Shown: positions 59,378 through 64,000 of the stretch, piece after piece | Position numbering within the stretch: position 1 is the stretch's first letter | Layout of the letters: every line of letters begins with the position of its first letter | Source: Amycolatopsis balhimycina FH 1894 | GTDB taxonomy: Bacteria > Actinomycetota > Actinomycetes > Mycobacteriales > Pseudonocardiaceae | Reading direction: 5' to 3' | Assembly (NCBI RefSeq): GCF_000384295.1 | Contig: NZ_KB913037.1 | Coordinates: 9,747,508 to 9,811,507 of the forward strand | DNA length: 64,000 nucleotides | The notes under the pieces: generated by a model | Database searches by the model: none | Told to the model about the DNA's origin: nothing | What the model saw: only the letters and a program-made list of their open reading frames with translations | Position numbers and translations under genes: made by a program

Positions 59378-59393
59378 GTTCGCTATACCGAAC
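59378..59393. promoter_or_regulatory. XRE-cupin operator, copy before the catabolic operon
   Basis: GTTCG and CGAAC flank CTATAC; TATACC in the middle is a plausible -10, 12 bp before ATG 59406, so binding would block RNA polymerase. Confidence 0.65.
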
Positions 59394-59405
59394 GCTGGAG
59401 GCGCG

Positions 59406-60572
59406 ATGAACCGAACGCGGGTGGTGGTGATCGGCGCCGGCATCGTCGGCGCCGCGTGCGCGCGTGAGCTCGCCTCGGCCGGCTTCGACGTCGTGGTCCT
59501 CGACCGCGGCCGGCCGGCGGGCGGCACCACCTCGCACGGTGAGGGCAACGTCCTGGTTTCGGACAAGGGACCGGGCGCCGAGCTCGCGCTCGCTCAACTG
59601 TCGGCCCGGCTGTGGCCGCGGCTGCTGGCCGAGATCGCCGGCGCCGACCCGCGGGCGGCGGCCGCGACGGAGTACGACCCCAAGGGCGGCATCGTCGTCG
59701 CCACCACGGAAGCCGGGGCCCGCGCGCTCACCGCGTTCGCCGCCGAGCAGGCCGCGGCGGGCGTCCGCACCGAGCGGCTGTCCGCGGCGGAGGTCGCGGC
59801 GGCCGAACCCGCGCTGACCCGGGAGGTGACCGCGGCCGTCCGCTACCCGGAAGACGCGCAGGTGCAGCCGGCCGGCGCGACGCTGGCCCTGCTGGGCTCG
59901 GCGCTCGCCCACGGCGCCCGGCTGCGCACGGACACCGAAGTGACCGGCGCGGTCGTCCACGGCGGCCGGCTCGCCGGGGTCCGCGTACCCGGCGAAGTGG
60001 TCGAGGCGGACATCGTCGTGAACGCGGCGGGCCCGTGGTCCGGGCTCGTTTCGGCCCGGCTGGGCGCCCCGATCGCCGTCCGGCCCCGGCGCGGCGAGGT
60101 GCTGGTGACCACGCCGATGCCCGGCGTGGTGCGCCACAAGGTCTACGACGCCGACTACGTCGGGGCGGTCGGGACCGGCAGCGGCGAGCTGCAGACGTCC
60201 GCGGTGGTGGAGTCGACACGGGGCGGCACCGTGCTGATCGGCTCGTCGCGCCGCCAGGCAGGCTTCGACGACGCGATCCGGCCCGACGTGCTGGGCGCCA
60301 TCGCGGCCAAGGCCGTGCGGCTGTTCCCGGCCCTGGCCGACGCCGCAGTGATGCGGGCCTACGGCGGCTTCCGGCCGTACGTCGACGACCACCTCCCGGT
60401 GCTGGGCGAGGACCCGCGGCTGGGCAACCTCTGGCACGCGACCGGCCACGAAGGCGCGGGGATCGGCCTGAGCGTCGGCACCGCGCGGCTGCTGCGTGAG
60501 CTGCTCACCGGGGAAGAACCGTCGATGCCGGTCGGGGAGTTCACTGTGGACCGTCCGGCGGTGGTGGCGTGA
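59406..60572 (+). CDS. D-hydroxyproline dehydrogenase, FAD (beta-like) subunit
   Basis: 388 residues, DAO/glycine-oxidase family. FAD motif VVVIGAGIVGAACARELASAGFDVVVLDRG at residues 5-34; C-terminal GHEGAGIGLSVGTARLL. It is followed in overlapping order by a small [2Fe-2S] protein and an alpha-type FAD protein, exactly the three-subunit layout of D-hydroxyproline dehydrogenases (HcnABC/LhpBEF-like). It would oxidise cis-4-hydroxy-D-proline to pyrroline-4-hydroxy-2-carboxylate. Substrate assigned from the operon. Confidence 0.85.
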   Translation: MNRTRVVVIGAGIVGAACARELASAGFDVVVLDRGRPAGGTTSHGEGNVLVSDKGPGAELALAQLSARLWPRLLAEIAGADPRAAAATEYDPKGGIVVATTEAGARALTAFAAEQAAAGVRTERLSAAEVAAAEPALTREVTAAVRYPEDAQVQPAGATLALLGSALAHGARLRTDTEVTGAVVHGGRLAGVRVPGEVVEADIVVNAAGPWSGLVSARLGAPIAVRPRRGEVLVTTPMPGVVRHKVYDADYVGAVGTGSGELQTSAVVESTRGGTVLIGSSRRQAGFDDAIRPDVLGAIAAKAVRLFPALADAAVMRAYGGFRPYVDDHLPVLGEDPRLGNLWHATGHEGAGIGLSVGTARLLRELLTGEEPSMPVGEFTVDRPAVVA

Positions 60573-60835
60573 GCGACCGGCCGATCGAGATCACCGTCGA
60601 CGGCGAAACCGTGGCGGGTGTCGCGGGCCGGACGATCGCCGGCGTGCTGCTGGCGTCCGGGCGGACGTCGTGGCGCACCACGCGGTCCGGCGCGCCGCGG
60701 GGCGTGTTCTGCGGGATCGGCGCCTGTTTCGACTGCCTGCTCACCGTGAACGGCGTGCCGGACGTCCGCGCCTGCCGCCGCCGCGCCGCCGACGGCGACG
60801 AGGTCCGGACCCAGTCCCGGGAGGAGGGCGCGTGA
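60569..60835 (+). CDS. D-hydroxyproline dehydrogenase, [2Fe-2S] (gamma-like) subunit
   Basis: 88 residues. A ferredoxin-like fold with cluster ligands in FCGIGACFDCLLTVNG and a further Cys in RACRRR. Small proteins like this are the electron-transfer link in HcnA-type amino-acid dehydrogenases. Overlaps both neighbours by 4 bp (GTGA on each side). Confidence 0.85.
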   Translation: MSDRPIEITVDGETVAGVAGRTIAGVLLASGRTSWRTTRSGAPRGVFCGIGACFDCLLTVNGVPDVRACRRRAADGDEVRTQSREEGA

Positions 60836-62127
60836 CGCGGGTGGTCGTCATCGGGGCCGGGCCCGCGGGACTCGCCGCCGCCGAGCAAGCGTTGCGTGCC
60901 GGGGCCGAAGTCGCCGTCCTGGACCAGGCGGACGCGCCGGGCGGCCAGTACCACCGGACGCAGGCGGGGGCGCGGCACGGCTTCGAGGCGCTGCTGAGCC
61001 GGTGCGAGTGGTGGCCCGAGAGCACGGTCTGGGCGCTGGACGGCAGGCGGGTCCACGTCCTGCGCGGCCCGGCCGACGGCACCGGGCGGCGGCGGCACGT
61101 TCTCGAGCCCGACGCGCTGGTCCTCGCCACCGGCGCCCACGACCGGGTCCTGCCGTTCCCCGGCTGGCAGCTGCCCGGCGTCTTCACCGCGGGCGCCGCG
61201 CAGGCGCTGGCCAAGGGGGAGTGGGTGGCCGCCGGACGGCGGGTGCTCGTCGCCGGGGCCGGGCCGTTCCTGCTGCCGGTCGCCGAATCGCTGCTGGACG
61301 TCGGCGCCGAGGTGCTCGCCGTCCTGGAGGCAAACCCGGCCTCGACTGTCCTCAAAGGATGGTCGTGGCGCGCGGCCGCGCACGTCGGCAAGACGGGCGA
61401 ACTGGTCCGTTACGCCGGCACGCTGGCCCGGCACCGCGTGCCCTACCGCATGGGCCGCGCCGTCGTCGAAGCCCGCGGGGACGACCGGGTCCGCGAAGTC
61501 GTCACCGCCCGCGTCCGCGCGGACTGGTCGGTCGTCCCCGGCACCGAACGGACCTACGCAGTCGACGCCGTCTGCGTCGGGCACGGCTTCGTGCCGCAGC
61601 CCGAACTCGCCGTCGCGGCGGGCTGCGCGCTCGACGGCGGGTTCGTCCGGGTCGACGGCGACCAGCGCACCAGCGTCCCCGGCGTGTTCGCCGCCGGCGA
61701 GATCACCGGCATCGGCGGCGCGGTGACCGCGGCGGCGGAAGGCGCCGTCGCCGGCTGCGTCGCGGCCGGCGGCCGACCGGCCCCCGCCCTGCTCCGAACG
61801 CGCGATCGGGCCCGCGCGTTCGCCGGACGGCTCGCCGCCGCCCATCCGATCGGCGCGGCCTGGCCCGGCTGGCTGCGCGCGGACACGATCGTCTGCCGCT
61901 GCGAGGAAACCACCTACGGCGACCTGAAGAACGCCGCCGCCGGCCCGGCCGCGCCGGGCCCGCACGCGCTCAAGCTCGGCACCCGCGCCGGGCTCGGCCC
62001 CTGCCAGGGCCGGATGTGCGGGCCGGCCGTCGCCGACCTCTGCGGGGGTGCCGAGCGGCACCACCGTCCGATCGCCCAGCCGATCCGGCTGGGCGAGCTC
62101 GCCGATCCGAAGGAGACCGACGCATGA
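60832..62127 (+). CDS. D-hydroxyproline dehydrogenase, alpha-like subunit
   Basis: 431 residues, pyridine-nucleotide-disulfide oxidoreductase-like. Two dinucleotide motifs: VVVIGAGPAGLAAAEQAL at the start and VLVAGAGPFLLPVAESLL near residue 138. The C-terminus has a BFD-like [2Fe-2S] site (CRCEETTYGDLKNA, then GPCQGRMCG). HcnB-type subunit. GTG start overlapping the upstream TGA, with GGAGGG site. Confidence 0.85.
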   Translation: MTRVVVIGAGPAGLAAAEQALRAGAEVAVLDQADAPGGQYHRTQAGARHGFEALLSRCEWWPESTVWALDGRRVHVLRGPADGTGRRRHVLEPDALVLATGAHDRVLPFPGWQLPGVFTAGAAQALAKGEWVAAGRRVLVAGAGPFLLPVAESLLDVGAEVLAVLEANPASTVLKGWSWRAAAHVGKTGELVRYAGTLARHRVPYRMGRAVVEARGDDRVREVVTARVRADWSVVPGTERTYAVDAVCVGHGFVPQPELAVAAGCALDGGFVRVDGDQRTSVPGVFAAGEITGIGGAVTAAAEGAVAGCVAAGGRPAPALLRTRDRARAFAGRLAAAHPIGAAWPGWLRADTIVCRCEETTYGDLKNAAAGPAAPGPHALKLGTRAGLGPCQGRMCGPAVADLCGGAERHHRPIAQPIRLGELADPKETDA

Positions 62128-63035
62128 GCACCCGCGACCTCGGCGGCGTGGTCGTCGCCGCCGCTTTGCCCTACCGGGCCGACGACGCCGCGCCCGCCGG
62201 GCTGGCCGTCGACTACGACACCTACGCCGAGCACTGCCGGTGGCTCGTCGACAACGGCTGCCGCGGGGTCGGCCCGAACGGTTCCCTCGGCGAGTACTCC
62301 TCGCTCACCGACGACGAGCGCCGCCGCGTCGCCCGCACCGCGATCGAGGCCGTCGGGGCCGACGGGATCGTCGTCGTCGGCGTCCACGGCCCCGGCGCGC
62401 ACCAGGCCCGGTACTGGGCCGAAGCGGCGGCCGAGGACGGCGCGCACGGCGTGCTCTGCCTCCCGCCGACGCTCTACCGCGCCAACCGCGGCGAAGTCCT
62501 CGCCCACTTCGAAGCCGTCGCGTCCGTCGGGCTGCCGGTGATGGTCTACAACAACCCCTTCGACACCAAGGTCGACCTCACGCCGGACCTGCTGGCCGAG
62601 ATCGCGCAGATCGACAACGTCGTGGCCGTCAAGGAGTTCTCCGGCGACGTCCGGCGCGTGCTGGAGATCTGCGAGCGGGCACCCGGGCTGGCCGTGATCG
62701 GCGGCGCCGACGACGTCGTCCTGGAAAGCCTGCTGATGGGCGCCACCGGCTGGTTCGCCGGGTTCCCCAACGTGTTCCCGGCCGAGTCGGCGCGCCTGTT
62801 CGAGCTGGCCACGGCGGGCAAGCTCGACGAAGCCCGTGCGCTGTACGAGCCGCTGGTGGCCGCGTTCCGCTGGGACTCGCGCACCGAGTTCGTCCAGGCC
62901 ATCAAGCTCGGCATGGACATGGTCGGCCGCCACGGCGGCCCGTGCCGCCCGCCGCGAGGCCCGCTTTCGGACGCCCAACGCGAGCAGGTCCGCGCCGACA
63001 TGGGCCGCGCGCTCGCGGCGCTGGGGGTGGCGTAG
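62124..63035 (+). CDS. DHDPS-family pyrroline-4-hydroxy-2-carboxylate deaminase
   Basis: 303 residues, dihydrodipicolinate-synthase/NAL superfamily TIM barrel. Schiff-base Lys170 in VVAVKEFSGD and Tyr142 in VMVYNNPFDTK are present; GVGPNGSLGEYSSLT is the substrate loop. In hydroxyproline operons this enzyme deaminates and dehydrates the pyrroline to 2-oxoglutarate semialdehyde. ATGA overlap with the preceding gene. Confidence 0.87.
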   Translation: MSTRDLGGVVVAAALPYRADDAAPAGLAVDYDTYAEHCRWLVDNGCRGVGPNGSLGEYSSLTDDERRRVARTAIEAVGADGIVVVGVHGPGAHQARYWAEAAAEDGAHGVLCLPPTLYRANRGEVLAHFEAVASVGLPVMVYNNPFDTKVDLTPDLLAEIAQIDNVVAVKEFSGDVRRVLEICERAPGLAVIGGADDVVLESLLMGATGWFAGFPNVFPAESARLFELATAGKLDEARALYEPLVAAFRWDSRTEFVQAIKLGMDMVGRHGGPCRPPRGPLSDAQREQVRADMGRALAALGVA

Positions 63036-64000
63036 GTGCGGTCCTCACGCGCGATCACGGCGGTCGATTCGCACACCGAAGGCATGCCGACCCGGGTGGT
63101 GACCGGCGGGGTGGGCACGATCCCCGGCGCCACGATGGCCGAGCGCCGCCGCTACTTCATCGAAAACCTCGACCACCTCCGGCAGTTCCTGATGAACGAG
63201 CCCCGCGGCCACTCGGCGATGAGCGGCGCGATCCTGCAGCCGCCCTGCCGGGAGGACGCCGACTGGGGTGTCGTCTACATCGAGGTGTCCGGCTGCCTGC
63301 CGATGTGCGGCCACGGCACGATCGGCGTGGCCACGGTGCTGGTGGAGACCGGCATGGTCGAGGTGACCGAGCCGGTGACGGTGGTGCGCCTGGACACCCC
63401 GGCCGGGCTGGTGCGCGCCGAGGTCTCCGTCCGGGACGGGCGGGCCGAACGCGTCAAGCTGCGCAACGTCGCGTCGTTCCTCGCCGAGCGCGACGCCGTG
63501 GTGGACGTGCCCGGTTTCGGCGAGGTCCGCTACGACCTCGCCTACGGCGGCAACTTCTACGCCATTCTCGAACTGTCCCAAGTGGACATTCCGTTCGAGC
63601 GGACGGAGAAGGACCGGATCCTTTCGGCGGGCCTGGCGATCATGGGCGCGATCAACGAGCAGCGGCCGCCGAAGCACCCGGCCGACCAGCTGATCGGCGG
63701 CTGCAAGCACGTCCAGTTCCTCGCGCCGGGCTCGGACGCGCGGGCGTCGCGGAACGCGATGGCCATCCACCCGGGCTGGTTCGACCGGTCACCCTGCGGC
63801 ACCGGCACGTCCGCCCGGATGGCCCAGCTGCACGCCCGCGGCGAGCTGCCGCTGCACACGCCGTTCGAGAACAGCTCGTTCATCGGCACCACGTTCACGG
63901 GCGAGCTGGCCGGGGAAACGGAGGTGGGCGGAGTGCCCGCCGTGATCCCGGAGTTCTCCGGCCGCGCCTGGATCACCGGCACCGCCACGTACCTGCTCGA
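63036..64000 (+). CDS. 4-hydroxyproline 2-epimerase (proline racemase family), cut by window edge
   Basis: 321 residues visible, missing the C-terminal end. Both catalytic cysteines are present: Cys91 in MCGHGTIG and Cys254 in SPCGTGTSA. Having both indicates an epimerase/racemase, not the trans-3-hydroxyproline dehydratase, where the first is Thr (family knowledge). With the dehydrogenase and deaminase genes before it, the substrate is trans-4-hydroxy-L-proline. GTG immediately follows the upstream TAG. Confidence 0.88.
   Translation, partial: MRSSRAITAVDSHTEGMPTRVVTGGVGTIPGATMAERRRYFIENLDHLRQFLMNEPRGHSAMSGAILQPPCREDADWGVVYIEVSGCLPMCGHGTIGVATVLVETGMVEVTEPVTVVRLDTPAGLVRAEVSVRDGRAERVKLRNVASFLAERDAVVDVPGFGEVRYDLAYGGNFYAILELSQVDIPFERTEKDRILSAGLAIMGAINEQRPPKHPADQLIGGCKHVQFLAPGSDARASRNAMAIHPGWFDRSPCGTGTSARMAQLHARGELPLHTPFENSSFIGTTFTGELAGETEVGGVPAVIPEFSGRAWITGTATYLL

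Overview
The window is very GC-rich actinobacterial chromosome. GTG starts are common, genes overlap by 1-4 nt, and F420-type oxidoreductases, Tat signals and secreted glycosidases are present. Together with a family of long intergenic hairpins that I associate from memory with Amycolatopsis, this suggests a Pseudonocardiaceae member, probably Amycolatopsis. That placement is an inference. I see no phage, insertion sequence, CRISPR array, rRNA or tRNA.

Layout. 1-5437: acyl-CoA metabolism (three acyl-CoA dehydrogenases, a phosphotransferase, a MaoC hydratase and a FabG reductase) with two TetR-like operators. 5780-6292: a secreted ricin-type lectin. 6505-11656: a FadR-type regulated sugar or sugar-acid locus (binding protein, two permeases, enolase-superfamily enzyme) sharing one 13-bp operator core. 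11665-15209: a small unknown protein, an NAD-dependent DNA ligase that may be a second copy, and an LLM oxidoreductase. 15895-17354: a three-gene roadblock-like cassette. 17383-18999: TetR plus rhodanese, then two gene stumps joined at a deletion scar. 19510-23206: secreted GH54 arabinofuranosidase, SGNH hydrolase and a PP2C phosphatase. 23391-27412: membrane protein, lipoprotein, TerC under a yybP-ykoY-type riboswitch, and an HxlR/quinone-reductase pair.

27422-38202: a polysaccharide-use locus. On the minus strand, binding protein, two permeases, 2-hydroxyacid dehydrogenase, DUF2264 protein and GH13 enzyme form one tightly packed operon. On the plus strand are a heparinase-like enzyme and a DeoR-LacI hybrid regulator. 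38377-45125: a signalling island with a small membrane protein, a membrane pseudokinase, a LacI regulator, two membrane Ser/Thr kinases whose outside domains are CBM2 carbohydrate-binding modules, a STAS protein and a J-domain protein. It sits directly beside the polysaccharide locus, so extracellular glycan sensing is a natural hypothesis.

45154-50443: a formate dehydrogenase operon whose catalytic subunit is read through an in-frame UGA as selenocysteine, with a visible SECIS hairpin. 50603-58641: MFS transporter, DinB-like protein, XRE-cupin regulator, a second LLM oxidoreductase behind a MerR-type promoter, MarR regulator, Tat-exported phospholipase C and an O-methyltransferase. 58730-64000: an XRE-cupin regulator and a trans-4-hydroxyproline catabolic operon (three dehydrogenase subunits, a dihydrodipicolinate-synthase-family deaminase and an epimerase cut by the window edge), again sharing one operator.

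The strongest candidates for something little described are the CBM2-kinase/pseudokinase island, the roadblock cassette, the intergenic hairpin family and the DUF2264/heparinase-like locus.
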